64,000 bases of DNA from the NCBI GenBank assembly GCA_947475995.1, contig CANJNI010000004.1:62001-126000 (forward strand), read 5' to 3'. Position 1 is the stretch's first letter, and the number at the start of each line of letters is the position of its first letter. Made by a program: the position numbers and the translations under genes. Under the pieces are notes generated by a model. The model was given only the letters and a program-made list of their open reading frames with translations. It did no database searches and had not been told where the DNA came from. Of the stretch, positions 8,919-18,384 are shown piece after piece. The stretch comes from Beijerinckiaceae bacterium (GTDB taxonomy: Bacteria > Pseudomonadota > Alphaproteobacteria > Rhizobiales > Beijerinckiaceae).

Positions 8919-9569
8919 TCAGTTGAACGTGATCCAGTCCGTGCGCGACAGCGTCGTGGCGCGCGTCTTCAGCGGTTCGTTCGTCGCATTGGCGCTCGAC
9001 TGCGTCAGCATCTGGTAATCCCCGATGGCTTCTTCCCACGCGGAAGGTCCAAGCGCCGCGTCGCGACCGACAACGACCGTGAATCCGCGCAGCGTCGCGC
9101 CGATGGACGTGTAGAGAACCGAGCCGCTGTTCTTCCAGCCGATGATCACGAGCGTCTGGACGCCCTTGTCCTTCAGGGTCTTTTCAAGCGCCGTGTCGAA
9201 AAAGCGGTCCTGTCCCTTCGAGGCGATGAACGGGTCGCCCGGCTGCGGGGCGACATCCGGCATCCATGAATCCTTGCGGGCTTCCTGCGTCGAATAGACG
9301 ACCATCACGCCCGCCTTTCGGGCCCGCTCCAGAAAGGCCTTGGCTAGCGGGATCATGGTGGCGACGCATTTCGGCTGGCTCTTGCAGATCGGGTCGATCA
9401 TGTCCGACACCAGAATGGCCGTGGCAGCCGGATTGAGCTTTACGGGCACGAGCGCGGGCGCTTCCGGCATCTGGATGGCCGCCATCTTTTGCTGCGCTCC
9501 CTGCGCGTGGGCATGGCCGGATGCGACGGCGCAAAGCGCCAGAGTGATGGCGGCGGCTGCGAATTTCAT
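8919..9569 (-). CDS. Secreted isochorismatase-like protein lacking catalytic Cys
   Basis: A 216-residue protein with a clear signal peptide (MKFAAAAITLALCAVASG, cleavage near HAHA/Q), so periplasmic. The fold is the isochorismatase/cysteine hydrolase family: ILVSDMIDP carries the conserved Asp. The usual Cys nucleophile segment reads GWKNSGSVLYTS with Ser where Cys is normal, so the standard amidase chemistry is doubtful. The ATG at 9569 has GGGAGAG upstream. Substrate unknown. Confidence 0.75.
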   Translation of the reverse strand: MKFAAAAITLALCAVASGHAHAQGAQQKMAAIQMPEAPALVPVKLNPAATAILVSDMIDPICKSQPKCVATMIPLAKAFLERARKAGVMVVYSTQEARKDSWMPDVAPQPGDPFIASKGQDRFFDTALEKTLKDKGVQTLVIIGWKNSGSVLYTSIGATLRGFTVVVGRDAALGPSAWEEAIGDYQMLTQSSANATNEPLKTRATTLSRTDWITFN

Positions 9570-9655
9570 GGCGCTCTCCCGATGTGATGAGAGCAGGTTA
9601 GTCCACAAACCTGAGAGGCTGCGTCACAACAGGGTGAAGCGGAATTGTCCGCTCC

Positions 9656-10471
9656 CTAGTACCCATGCTCTTTCGACGGGAATGCGCCGCTCTTCACTTC
9701 CGTCACGTAAGCTTTGACCGCTCCCTCGATGGTGCCGGTGTCGGGAATGAAATTCTTCACGAAGCGCGGACGCTTGCCGGGGAACACTCCGATCATGTCG
9801 TAGAGCACCAGCACCTGGCCGTCGCAGTCGGGGCCTGCGCCGATGCCGATCGTCGCGGTGGTCTTGAGAGTCTTGGTGATGCGCGAGGCGGTTTCCGACG
9901 GGGTCATCTCGATCACCATCATGGCCGCGCCCGCCTGTTCGAGCGCCAGCGCGTCGGCCAGCATGGCCCCCGCCGCATTGTCGCCCTTGCCCTGCACCCT
10001 GTAGCCGCCGAGCTGATGCACCGATTGCGGCGTGAGGCCGATGTGGGCGCAGACCGGAATGCCGCGCTCCACCAGAAACCGCACAGTGTCGGCCATGTAG
10101 GAGCCGCCTTCGAGCTTCACCATCTGGGCGCCCGCCTGCATCAGTTTCACCGAACTGCGCAAAGCCTGCTCGCGGCTTTCCTGATAGGCCCCGAACGGCA
10201 GGTCGGCGATCAGGAAGGCGCGCTCCATGCCGCGAAACACGCAGGCCGTGTGATATTCCATATGTTCGAGCGTCACCGGCAGGGTCGTCACCTGCCCCTG
10301 GATGACATTGCCGAGCGAGTCGCCGACCAGCACCACATCGACGCCGCAACGATCCAGCATGGCCGCGAAGCTCGCGTCATAGGCGGTCAGCATCGCGATC
10401 TTTTCCTTGTTCGCCCGCATACGGGCGATATCGCCAAGCTTGAGCGGCTTCATGTCGGCCAGATACGCCAT
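9656..10471 (-). CDS. panB: 3-methyl-2-oxobutanoate hydroxymethyltransferase
   Basis: PanB transfers a hydroxymethyl group from methylene-tetrahydrofolate to 2-ketoisovalerate, giving ketopantoate, the first step of pantothenate synthesis. The 271-residue TIM-barrel has the metal-binding VGDSLGNV motif, VKLEGG, and [13 protein letters not shown], all typical. It lies 16 bases downstream of panC on the same strand, forming a panC-panB pair. Confidence 0.95.
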   Translation of the reverse strand: MAYLADMKPLKLGDIARMRANKEKIAMLTAYDASFAAMLDRCGVDVVLVGDSLGNVIQGQVTTLPVTLEHMEYHTACVFRGMERAFLIADLPFGAYQESREQALRSSVKLMQAGAQMVKLEGGSYMADTVRFLVERGIPVCAHIGLTPQSVHQLGGYRVQGKGDNAAGAMLADALALEQAGAAMMVIEMTPSETASRITKTLKTTATIGIGAGPDCDGQVLVLYDMIGVFPGKRPRFVKNFIPDTGTIEGAVKAYVTEVKSGAFPSKEHGY

Positions 10472-10487
10472 GCCCGGAAACTCCCTG

Positions 10488-11342
10488 TCAGTCGTCGAGA
10501 CTGATGTTGTCGATCAGCCGCGTTTTGCCAAGCCTCGCGGCGGCCAGCATCCGCAAGGCGCGTTCTTCGGGCTTCTCCACCGGAGCCAGCGAGCCCGCGT
10601 CCCGCACCTCCAGATAGTCGATCACGAAGCCAGCCGCCGCAATGGCCGCGCGGGCCTCAACCAGCGCGGGCGCGATGGCCGTTCCGCTCCGGATCACCGT
10701 CGCCGCCGCCCGCATGGCGCGGTTGAGGGCAGGGGCCGCCTGCCGCTCGGCCGGGCTGAGGTAGACGTTGCGCGATGACATGGCGAGGCCGTCGGCCTCC
10801 CGCATCGTCGGCGCGCCCAGAATCTCGACCGGCAGGTTCAGGTCGCGCGCCATGCGGCGGATGACTGCGAGTTGCTGGAAATCCTTTTCGCCGAAGATCG
10901 CCGCATCGGGCGCGACCATCGTGAACAGTTTGGTCACCACGGTTGCGACGCCCGCGAAATGGGTGGGGCGGAATGCATCTTCGAGGCCCGCCGTCGCCGG
11001 ACCGGCCAGCGAGATCGTGGTGCAGAACCCGTCCGGGTAAACCTCGTCCGGCGCGGGCGCAAAGACCGCATCGACGCCCGCCGCCGCGAGCTTTTCGCAA
11101 TCGGCCTGGAAGGTGCGCGGATAGCGGGTGAAATCCTCGTTGGGGCCGAACTGGGTCGGATTGACGAAAATCGACACGATGGTGCGGCGGGCCTTCTCGC
11201 GCATCAGCCGCGTCAGCGAGACATGCCCCTCGTGCAGCGCCCCCATCGTCGGCACAAGGCCGATTGTGTCGCCCGCCTTCCGCCATCCGGCCGTCAGCGC
11301 GCGAAGCTCCGCGATGGTGTTTGCGATGGTCGGCTGGCTCAT
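10488..11342 (-). CDS. panC: Pantothenate synthetase
   Basis: PanC joins pantoate and beta-alanine using ATP. The nucleotidyltransferase-fold signature [10 protein letters not shown] with the HxGH element is near residues 31-40, and FGEKDFQQL and MSSRNVYLS are conserved active-site blocks. The start is placed at MSQPTIANT (11342), giving 284 residues; the longer frame to 11414 overlaps the upstream dehalogenase gene's end and is not conserved in appearance. Confidence 0.95.
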   Translation of the reverse strand: MSQPTIANTIAELRALTAGWRKAGDTIGLVPTMGALHEGHVSLTRLMREKARRTIVSIFVNPTQFGPNEDFTRYPRTFQADCEKLAAAGVDAVFAPAPDEVYPDGFCTTISLAGPATAGLEDAFRPTHFAGVATVVTKLFTMVAPDAAIFGEKDFQQLAVIRRMARDLNLPVEILGAPTMREADGLAMSSRNVYLSPAERQAAPALNRAMRAAATVIRSGTAIAPALVEARAAIAAAGFVIDYLEVRDAGSLAPVEKPEERALRMLAAARLGKTRLIDNISLDD

Positions 11343-11385
11343 CGAAAGTTCAAACGCCCCGGTGGAAACATTGCTCAGAAAACGG

Positions 11386-12051
11386 TCAGTCGACGACCGT
11401 CGCAATTCCGTCAAGTGATTTCAGGACCGCAGCCGGAGCGCAATCGACATATTCGGCGGGTTGACCGGTGCGATTAATCCAGACAGGCCGAAATCCGAAG
11501 CGCTTTGCGCCCGCAATGTCCCAGTTATTGGACGACTGGAACGAGATCGCTTGCGCACCCACGCCGAAATGGTCGCAGGCCATTTGGTAGACAGCAGGGG
11601 CGGTCTTGTAGGTGCGCAACGCATCGACGGACAGGATCGCATCAAGGCAATCCGCAAGTCCCGCCGCCTTCACTGCGTCCGCCAGCATCGCAGGCGTCCC
11701 GTTGGACAGGACTGCGGTTTTTGCGCCTTTGCGCCGCAAGGCTTCGAGCGCGGGGCGAACGTCCACATAGGCGTCCAGCACCCGGTAGGCGTCCAGGAGA
11801 TCGGCGCGCAGGTCGGGGGAGATGCCTCCGCAACGGCTCGCGGCAAAATCCAGCGCGTCGGCGGTAATCTCCTCGAAGTTCCGGTAAACGCCCATCAGCG
11901 AACGCACCCACGAATATTCGAGCTGCTTGTTGCGCCACAGGTCCGACAGCCGGTCCGCCTGAGGGCCAATCCGCGCGCGAAGCCGTCCCACGGCGGAATG
12001 CACGTCGAACAGGGTGCCGTAGGCGTCGAAGACATAGACCGGATATTGCAT
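11386..12051 (-). CDS. Haloacid dehalogenase, type II (HAD superfamily)
   Basis: A 221-residue HAD hydrolase of the (S)-2-haloacid dehalogenase type. Visible motifs are VFDAYGTLFD (nucleophile Asp9), the Thr/Ser-type block LSNGTPAML, the Lys in YKTAPAVYQ, and SSNNWDIAGAKRFGF, which is characteristic of L-2-haloacid dehalogenases. It would hydrolyse 2-haloalkanoates to 2-hydroxyacids, although physiological substrates of many members are unknown. It is 3 bases downstream of murJ and probably co-transcribed. Confidence 0.85.
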   Translation of the reverse strand: MQYPVYVFDAYGTLFDVHSAVGRLRARIGPQADRLSDLWRNKQLEYSWVRSLMGVYRNFEEITADALDFAASRCGGISPDLRADLLDAYRVLDAYVDVRPALEALRRKGAKTAVLSNGTPAMLADAVKAAGLADCLDAILSVDALRTYKTAPAVYQMACDHFGVGAQAISFQSSNNWDIAGAKRFGFRPVWINRTGQPAEYVDCAPAAVLKSLDGIATVVD

Positions 12052-12054
12052 GGA

Positions 12055-13614
12055 TCAGGCGGTTGGTTGCGGCTTGCGGCGCAAGCCGGGTAGCTTCGAC
12101 AGCGGGACGCCCAATAGGCGCAAGGCCGCAACGGTGGCGCCCGCATAGACCGCAATGCCCGCAGCGCCCAGCACCGTGAGATCGAGGATCGGATGCGACA
12201 GGCCGGACGCTGCCGCCAGCCGTGCGGCGAGCGTCTGCCCGAACAGCGCGACCCCCGCCAGCAGGACCGAGCCGACCGCCACCGCGATGCCGATCCTGAT
12301 CGTCAGTGGATCGACCCGCATCGACCCGCGCCGCATTGCCAACAGGGTCAGCAGGCCGAAATTGATCCAGGCTCCGACAGCCGTCGCTAGCGCCAGACCC
12401 GGCGCGCCGAGCGGCCGGAACAGCAGCATTTTCAGAACAACGTTGACCGCCACGGCCGTCAGCGAAATCAGCATCGGCGTGGTCGTGTCGCCCTGCGCCT
12501 GAAAGCTCGCCACAGCGGAACGGATCAGCACCACCGCCATCAGCCCGAACCCGTAGGCCGCCAGCACCGCCGCCGCCGCATCGGCGTCCTGAACCGTGAA
12601 GGCGCCGCGCACGAAGACTGCGCGCATGATGAGGTCCGGGATCGTCAGGAACGCCACCAGAAACGGGGCGGACAAAAGGATCGTAATCGCCATCGTGCGG
12701 TTCTGTGCATGGAAGGCCGCGCCCGGATCGCCCGCCGCGAAACGTCGGCTCATCTCCGGCAGCAGCACGGTTCCTGCCGCGATGCCGATCACCCCGATCG
12801 GCAACTGGTAAATGCGGTCCGCATAATAGATCGACGAGGGCCCGCCGGTCGGCAGAAGTGATGAGATGATCGTGTCGGCAAAGATCGCGATCTGCACGCC
12901 GGCGGAACCGATGACCGCCGGAACGACGGTCTTGAAGAATTGTCTGACGTCCGGCGTCCAGCGCGGCCTTGCTGGCGAGGCGAGGACCGAGGCGCGCCGC
13001 GCGGCGATCAGCAGCAACAGGAGTTCCGCAACCCCCGCCGCGCAGACGCCAGCCGCAGCCGCATGGCCGGCGCTCGGAAACAGAAACGCAATTGCCAGCG
13101 CGCCCATCATGGAAAGATTCAGCAGCACCGGCGCGAAAGCCGCCGCTACGAAACGCCGGTGCGCGTTGAGCGTGCCGGAGAGCAGGGTCACCAGCGTCAC
13201 GCACAGCAGATAGGGAAACGTGATGCGCGTCAGCACGACGGCCAGATCGAACTTCTGTGGATCGTCCGCAAATCCCGGCGCCAGCAGACGCACAAGTTCA
13301 GGCGTGAACGCCCATGCAAGGCCGAGAACGAGGATCTGCGAGAGCAGCAGCAGCGAAAAGATCTGCCCGGAAAAAACCTTCGCCTTCGCCGCGCCTTCCT
13401 TTTCCAGAACGCCCGAATAGGTGGGCACATAGGCGGCGTTGAAAGCGCCTTCGCCGAAGATGGCGCGGAAATGGTTCGGCAACCTGAAGGCCACGACGAA
13501 AGCGTCAGCCGCCAGTCCTGCGCCCAGCACCGCTCCGAGCATCACATCGCGAAAGAAACCTGTAGCGCGCGACAGCAGCGTGATGCCTCCAACCGACAGG
13601 AGGCTCTTGATCAT
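12055..13614 (-). CDS. murJ: Lipid II flippase MurJ (MviN family)
   Basis: A 519-residue MOP-superfamily membrane protein with about 14 predicted spans, moving lipid II across the inner membrane for peptidoglycan synthesis. The N-terminal SLLSVGGITLLSRATGFFRD and DAFVVAFRLPNHFRAIFGEG are MurJ signatures. I choose the ATG at 13614; a GTG at 13620 is also possible. It begins just after the stop of the upstream glycosyltransferase gene. Confidence 0.93.
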   Translation of the reverse strand: MIKSLLSVGGITLLSRATGFFRDVMLGAVLGAGLAADAFVVAFRLPNHFRAIFGEGAFNAAYVPTYSGVLEKEGAAKAKVFSGQIFSLLLLSQILVLGLAWAFTPELVRLLAPGFADDPQKFDLAVVLTRITFPYLLCVTLVTLLSGTLNAHRRFVAAAFAPVLLNLSMMGALAIAFLFPSAGHAAAAGVCAAGVAELLLLLIAARRASVLASPARPRWTPDVRQFFKTVVPAVIGSAGVQIAIFADTIISSLLPTGGPSSIYYADRIYQLPIGVIGIAAGTVLLPEMSRRFAAGDPGAAFHAQNRTMAITILLSAPFLVAFLTIPDLIMRAVFVRGAFTVQDADAAAAVLAAYGFGLMAVVLIRSAVASFQAQGDTTTPMLISLTAVAVNVVLKMLLFRPLGAPGLALATAVGAWINFGLLTLLAMRRGSMRVDPLTIRIGIAVAVGSVLLAGVALFGQTLAARLAAASGLSHPILDLTVLGAAGIAVYAGATVAALRLLGVPLSKLPGLRRKPQPTA

Positions 13615-13620
13615 CGACAC

Positions 13621-14637
13621 TCAGACACGCTGCCGGTGACGCGAGGGCATCGGCGGGTCGGCGGTTTCGGCGCCGTGATCGCCGATCCTCTCCGCCACAA
13701 GATAAAGCGGGCGGCGTTTCACTTCCGCGAAGATGCGCCCGATATATTCGCCCAGCACGCCGAGCGAGAGAAGCTGGATGCCTCCGAAGAACATCACCGA
13801 CACGATCAGCGACGCAAAGCCCGGCAGGTCCACGCCGTAAATCGCGGTCTTGAGCAGGAAGTAGACCGCCATCAGGATCGCGAAGGCTGAGATCATCGTG
13901 CCCACATAGGTCCAGACCTTCAGCGGCACCGTCGAGAAGGACATCAATCCGTCGAGCGCAAAGCGCGTCAGCTTGCGATAGCTGAATTTCGACGTGCCAT
14001 GCGCGCGCTCGGCCACCTCGAACGGCACGCCGATCGACTTGAAGCCGATCCACGCATAGAGGCCTTTCGAGAAACGCGCGCGTTCGCCCATCGAGCAAAG
14101 CGCTTCGACCGCCTGCCGGTCGAGCAGTCGGAAATCGCCGGCGCCGGGCGGCAGCGGCGTCTCGCCGAACTGGCCGAACAGATAGTAGAAGCGCTGCGAC
14201 AACAGGCGGCGGAGCGGGCTGTCCTGCTCGCGGTCTGTGCGCTGGCCGAAGACGTTCTTGTAGCCCTGCCGCCAGTAGTCCACGAAGGTCGGGATCACCT
14301 CGGGCGGATGCTGAAGGTCGGCGTCCATGATGATGACTGCCTCGCCCCTCGCGTGGTCGAGCCCCGCCGCGATGGCGATCTCCTTGCCGAAATTCCGGCT
14401 GAACGAAACGGCGTGGAGACGCCGGTCTGCCACATTGACGCGGCGCAGGGCCTCCATCGTCCCGTCGGACGAGCCGTCGTCCACGAAGACGATTTCGAAG
14501 GAGCGGACGCAGTTTTCCAGGATTGGAATCACACGCGCCACGAGACCGTCGATATTGTCGGCTTCATTGAAAACCGGGATGACGACCGAAAGCTCCGGCC
14601 TCTCGGCGCCAAAATCCAGAGCATCCTGCGCGGGCAT
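13621..14637 (-). CDS. GT2 polyprenyl-phosphate-type glycosyltransferase
   Basis: A 338-residue family 2 glycosyltransferase like GtrB/dolichol-phosphate mannose synthase. The GT-A domain has VVIPVFNEADNI, VDDGSSDGT and the metal-site DADLQHPPE. Two membrane spans follow near residues 240-310. It probably loads a sugar on undecaprenyl phosphate at the inner membrane. It heads a run with murJ and is divergent from a ChbG/HpnK deacetylase, suggesting shared work on a surface glycolipid or polysaccharide; that link is inference. Confidence 0.88.
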   Translation of the reverse strand: MPAQDALDFGAERPELSVVIPVFNEADNIDGLVARVIPILENCVRSFEIVFVDDGSSDGTMEALRRVNVADRRLHAVSFSRNFGKEIAIAAGLDHARGEAVIIMDADLQHPPEVIPTFVDYWRQGYKNVFGQRTDREQDSPLRRLLSQRFYYLFGQFGETPLPPGAGDFRLLDRQAVEALCSMGERARFSKGLYAWIGFKSIGVPFEVAERAHGTSKFSYRKLTRFALDGLMSFSTVPLKVWTYVGTMISAFAILMAVYFLLKTAIYGVDLPGFASLIVSVMFFGGIQLLSLGVLGEYIGRIFAEVKRRPLYLVAERIGDHGAETADPPMPSRHRQRV

Positions 14638-14756
14638 TCGTTGATTCCGCTGAACCGGTTGGGAGAAAACTGGTAGTTCCTGCGATCCGATTAGGCAAGG
14701 CGCGGTTCTGACGCCTTGCTCATCGTGCCGGGAGCTTTATGTGCGGTCTCGCCTGA

Positions 14757-15635
14757 ATGGACGATGAATTGGCAAGCTTCAGCTTCAAACTCTGCGCGGA
14801 CGATTACGCCCTGTCTCCAGCCGTCTCCGACGGCATTCTGGAAGCGATCTCGGCGGGCCGCCTGACCTCCACCTGCGCGATGGCCAACCAGCCCGACTGG
14901 AAACGGGCCTCCTCGCGACTGCCGCTCTACCGTACGCTTGCGGAATTTGGCCTGCACTTCAACCTGACGCTTGGCAAGCCGCTCACCCGTATGCCGAATT
15001 TTGCGCCCGGCGGGGTTTTTCCGCCCCTCGGCAAGGTGCTGCGCGCCTCGCTTCTGGGACAGCTTCCGGAAAGCGAAATCCGGCGCGAATTTCTCGCGCA
15101 ACTCGACGCCTTCGAGGATGCTGCCGGTTTCACTCCCGATTTCATCGACGGCCACCAGCACGTGCACGGGCTGCCAGGCATAGGGGGCTGGATTCTCGAC
15201 GAAATGTCGCGCCGGCGGTTGGCCCGGCCCGGTTTTTGGCTGCGCGACAGCGCGGACCGGCTTTCGCGCATCATGGCCCGCCGGTTCGAGGCGAAGAAAG
15301 CTCTGGTCGTCGCCCTGCTCACGCGCAATTTCGGCCCGGCCGCAACGCGCCTCGGGTTCGAGATCAACGAGGGCTTTTCGGGCTATTCGCCGTTCGACGC
15401 CTCGCGCGACCTTGCGAAGGATTTCGCCAGCTATCTGGTCTCCCCCGGGGAGCGGCATCTGGTCATGTGCCATCCCGGACGCATCGATGACGAGCTGAGG
15501 TCCTGGGAGAGCGTGGTCGACAGCCGGAAAAAGGAACTGGATTTCCTGCTTTCGGACGCTTTTTCGGCCTGTCTGGCGAGCGCCGGGGCCAGGCTCGCGC
15601 CTCCGCCCGTCCGGGCCATTTCGGCCTTCGGTTAA
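14757..15635 (+). CDS. ChbG/HpnK family polysaccharide deacetylase
   Basis: A 292-residue YdjC-family carbohydrate deacetylase. Putative metal and catalytic residues are Asp15-Asp16 (CADDYALS), His67 in GLHFNLT, and His133/His135/His137 in DGHQHVHG. Family members remove acetyl groups from chitooligosaccharides or hopanoid-linked N-acetylglucosamine (HpnK). The divergent GT2 gene could supply the substrate. Without hopanoid genes nearby the substrate stays open. Confidence 0.85.
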   Translation: MDDELASFSFKLCADDYALSPAVSDGILEAISAGRLTSTCAMANQPDWKRASSRLPLYRTLAEFGLHFNLTLGKPLTRMPNFAPGGVFPPLGKVLRASLLGQLPESEIRREFLAQLDAFEDAAGFTPDFIDGHQHVHGLPGIGGWILDEMSRRRLARPGFWLRDSADRLSRIMARRFEAKKALVVALLTRNFGPAATRLGFEINEGFSGYSPFDASRDLAKDFASYLVSPGERHLVMCHPGRIDDELRSWESVVDSRKKELDFLLSDAFSACLASAGARLAPPPVRAISAFG

Positions 15636-15727
15636 CCAGACCTTCATCGCGCTGGTGAAAGATGCGGTTTGCGCCGCAATGGGCGGCGCGCGCGCCCCTT
15701 CGGGGTCGCGCCGGAGCCACGATCGCG

Positions 15728-17419
15728 ATGAAGCTGTTCAAGTCCGCCGACCCCGGTTCGGCCACCGCCGCGCCAGTGTCGCAGGCTGTCGAACCGGAAC
15801 CGACCACCATCCGCCACCGCATGATCCTCATTGCGGCGCTGGTGTGCGGGTTCGTGGTCAGCGCGACCGTCGCGGCCGGCGGCTATTATGTCTGGACCAG
15901 CGCGGCCTCCACCCTGTCGGAGCGGCTCGCCGCGGCGGTCCGCCTCGTCGAGGCGCCGCTCGGCGATGCGCTCGCCTTCTCGGATGCGGAAGCAGCCAAT
16001 CGGGTTCTTGAACCCTTCGGGCTCGATGAGCCGTTCGTCTCCGCGATTGTCGTGAACGAGGAAGGACTGCTGCTGACCGGCAAGGCCCGCAACGGCCGGC
16101 TCGAACTCTCCCCCGACGCGATTTCGGCGATGCTGGCGAACCGCGGCGTCACCGCGCCCCCGACCGGCGCCATCCAGATCCCCGAAGCCAATTCGATTTT
16201 CCAGATCACGCCCTTCGTGGACGAGACGCAGGCGCCCGCCGGTTATGTGGCGGTCGAATATTCCCGGGCCTCCACCACCCGCCGCGCCATTCGCGAGGTA
16301 GCCTGGATCATCGGCAGCGGCGTCCTGTTCCTCCTGAGCGTGATGTTCCTGCTCAACTTCCTCCTGTCACGCGTCACCAGTCCGCTGGAATCGCTGACCG
16401 ACGCCATGCGCAGGCTCGCTTCGGGCGATTTGACCGCGACCGTTCCGGCCATGAAGCGGAACGATGAACTGGGCGCCATCGCGTCGGCGCTCCAGCATTT
16501 CAAGGACCGGCTGTCAGGGCGCATGGCGCTGGAACAGGCGCTCGAAACCGCCAACTCCTCCACCATGACGCGCCAGCAGCGCGTGGATTCGCTGATCGCC
16601 CAGTTCCGCACGACGGTCGGCGGCGTGTTGCAGCAGGTCTCGTCGCACAACGAACAGATGACGGTAGCGGCCGACAGCATGAGTTCCATCGCGACGGAAA
16701 GCGCCCGCCGCGCGCAGGCCGCCGCGCGTGCAACCTCCGACGCCTCCGCCAACGTGCTGACTGTAGCGCGCGCTTCGGAAGAACTGTCCGCCTCGATCAC
16801 CGAGATCGAGCAGCAGGTCATGCGCACCCGCTCCGTGGTGATCGAAGCCTCGCGCACCACGACCGAGACGACCCGCACCATCGACGGGCTTGCGTCGAAG
16901 GCCAACGAGATTGGCGAGATCATCGGTCTCATTCAGGCCATTGCGGCGCAGACGAATCTGCTCGCGCTCAACGCCACCATCGAGGCGGCGCGCGCCGGCG
17001 AGGCGGGCAGGGGCTTCGCGGTCGTCGCGCAGGAAGTGAAATCGCTGGCCGACCAGACCGCCCGCGCCACCGAGCGCATCGGCGAGCACGTCAACGCCAT
17101 CCAGTCCGCCACGACCGACGCGGTGGAGGCCATCGCGTCCATCGCAATGACGATGAATCAGGCGGAAGGATATACGGCGGGCATTGCGGTGGCGGTCGAG
17201 CAGCAGGCCTCCGCCACCAACGAGATTTCGCGCAGCGCCTCGGAAGCCGCCCATGGCACGCAATCGGCCGCCAATGACATGAAGCGTCTTGAATCGTCCG
17301 TCGGCGAAACCGATCAATCGGCCGCGCAGGTGCATCAGGCCGCCAGCGACATGGCGCAGCAGACCGAGCAGCTCAACCACACGATCGACCGCTTCCTGAG
17401 GGACGTGGCGAGCGTCTAG
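15728..17419 (+). CDS. Methyl-accepting chemotaxis protein
   Basis: A 563-residue chemoreceptor. TM1 is about residues 31-55, a periplasmic sensing region of about 135 residues follows, TM2 is about 192-215, then a HAMP domain ([20 protein letters not shown]) and the signalling hairpin with the CheA/CheW tip [20 protein letters not shown] near residue 410. The start at 15728 ([10 protein letters not shown]) has GGAG 11 bases upstream; the frame extends to 15662 without conserved character. The ligand is not predictable. Confidence 0.92.
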   Translation: MKLFKSADPGSATAAPVSQAVEPEPTTIRHRMILIAALVCGFVVSATVAAGGYYVWTSAASTLSERLAAAVRLVEAPLGDALAFSDAEAANRVLEPFGLDEPFVSAIVVNEEGLLLTGKARNGRLELSPDAISAMLANRGVTAPPTGAIQIPEANSIFQITPFVDETQAPAGYVAVEYSRASTTRRAIREVAWIIGSGVLFLLSVMFLLNFLLSRVTSPLESLTDAMRRLASGDLTATVPAMKRNDELGAIASALQHFKDRLSGRMALEQALETANSSTMTRQQRVDSLIAQFRTTVGGVLQQVSSHNEQMTVAADSMSSIATESARRAQAAARATSDASANVLTVARASEELSASITEIEQQVMRTRSVVIEASRTTTETTRTIDGLASKANEIGEIIGLIQAIAAQTNLLALNATIEAARAGEAGRGFAVVAQEVKSLADQTARATERIGEHVNAIQSATTDAVEAIASIAMTMNQAEGYTAGIAVAVEQQASATNEISRSASEAAHGTQSAANDMKRLESSVGETDQSAAQVHQAASDMAQQTEQLNHTIDRFLRDVASV

Positions 17420-17430
17420 CTGTCTCCGTC

Positions 17431-17501
17431 GTCATTGCGAGCGAAGCAATCCATCAGCGCGAGCCCGCGACTCTGGATTGCTTCGCTTCGCTCGCAATGA
17501 C
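17431..17501. repeat. Long imperfect palindromic repeat
   Basis: The left arm starts GTCATTGCGAGCGAAGCAAT (17431-17453) and the right arm at 17474-17501 is its complement with a 5-base insertion (an extra CTTCG). It could fold into a long hairpin between the convergent chemoreceptor and sodB genes. This is a well-known class of dispersed palindrome in Hyphomicrobiales. Confidence 0.75.
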
Positions 17502-17516
17502 GCCGAGTAAAAAATG

Positions 17517-17632
17517 AAAAGCCCTCGTGCTTCGAGACGCGCCTTTGGCGCTCCTCAGCATGAGGGCTGTCGGATGCAAAAAGCCCTCATCCTGAGGAGC
17601 CGCGCAGCGGCGTCTCGAAGGACGAGGGCGAT
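17517..17632. repeat. Two inverted copies of a ~45-bp repeat
   Basis: Copy 1 (about 17522-17566) runs from CCCTCGTGCTTCGAGACG to CTCAGCATGAGGG. Copy 2 (about 17584-17629) runs from CCCTCATCCTGAGGAGC to CTCGAAGGACGAGGG and is close to the reverse complement of copy 1. Each is preceded by A-rich bases. Together with the adjacent palindrome this makes about 200 bases of stacked repeats in one intergenic gap. Confidence 0.75.
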
Positions 17633-17648
17633 CTGGATCATTCGCGCC

Positions 17649-18248
17649 TTACTTGGTGGCGGCGTCGTACATCTGGGCCACGTATTCCCAGTTCACGAGA
17701 TTTTCCACGAAGGCCTTCATGTAGTCGGGGCGACGGTTGCGGTAGTCGATGTAGTAGGAATGTTCCCACACGTCGCAGCCGAGGATCGGCGTCGCGCCCT
17801 GCACCAGCGGGCTTTCGCCATTGGCGGTCTTGGCGACAATCACCTTGCCGTCCTTGACGGCGAGCCAGGCCCAGCCCGAACCGAACTGCGTGACGCCGGC
17901 CTGAATGAAGTCTTCCTTCATCTTGTCGATGGAGCCGACGCCATCCACGATGGCCTTTTCGAGCTTGCCGGGCATCTTGCCGCCGCCGTTGGGCTTCATC
18001 CAGTTCCAGAAGTGCAGGTGGTTGTAGTGCTGGCCTGCATTGTTGAAGAGACCGGCGTTCTTGCCGAACGAGCCCTTCACGACCTCCTCAAGCGACTTGC
18101 CTTCCCATTCGGTGCCCTTGATCAGGTTGTTGCCGTTGGTCACGTAGGCGAGGTGATGCTTGTCGTGATGATACTCGAGCGTCTCCTTCGACATGTAGGG
18201 CTGAAGGGCGTCATAGGCGTAGGGCAGGTCGGGAAGCGAAAAGGACAT
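17649..18248 (-). CDS. sodB: Superoxide dismutase, iron type
   Basis: Converts superoxide to oxygen and hydrogen peroxide. The 199-residue protein has the Fe/Mn-SOD ligands His27, His77, and the Asp and His of DVWEHSYYIDYRN. Gln73 in FNNAGQHYNH, positioned as in FeSOD (Mn enzymes carry Gly there and a C-terminal-domain Gln), points to iron or cambialistic use. No signal peptide, so cytoplasmic. The start at 18248 is chosen because GGAG lies at the right distance; the ATG at 18257 abuts that sequence. Confidence 0.95.
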   Translation of the reverse strand: MSFSLPDLPYAYDALQPYMSKETLEYHHDKHHLAYVTNGNNLIKGTEWEGKSLEEVVKGSFGKNAGLFNNAGQHYNHLHFWNWMKPNGGGKMPGKLEKAIVDGVGSIDKMKEDFIQAGVTQFGSGWAWLAVKDGKVIVAKTANGESPLVQGATPILGCDVWEHSYYIDYRNRRPDYMKAFVENLVNWEYVAQMYDAATK

Positions 18249-18384
18249 GGACGACATCTCCGGTTGATCTGGGCCCGCAGGCCGCGGGTGGCTGCTATTT
18301 GGGACGGAGCGCGGCGCTATGCAAGCGCCGCGCTCCGTCCCGGCTGGAAATTCGGCCCGTGTTCAGGACCGAAAAAACACGATC

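Noticed and set aside
11642-13204. 520-codon minus-strand frame inside murJ
   Set aside because: Alternate frame of murJ on the same strand with Arg/Gly-rich translation.
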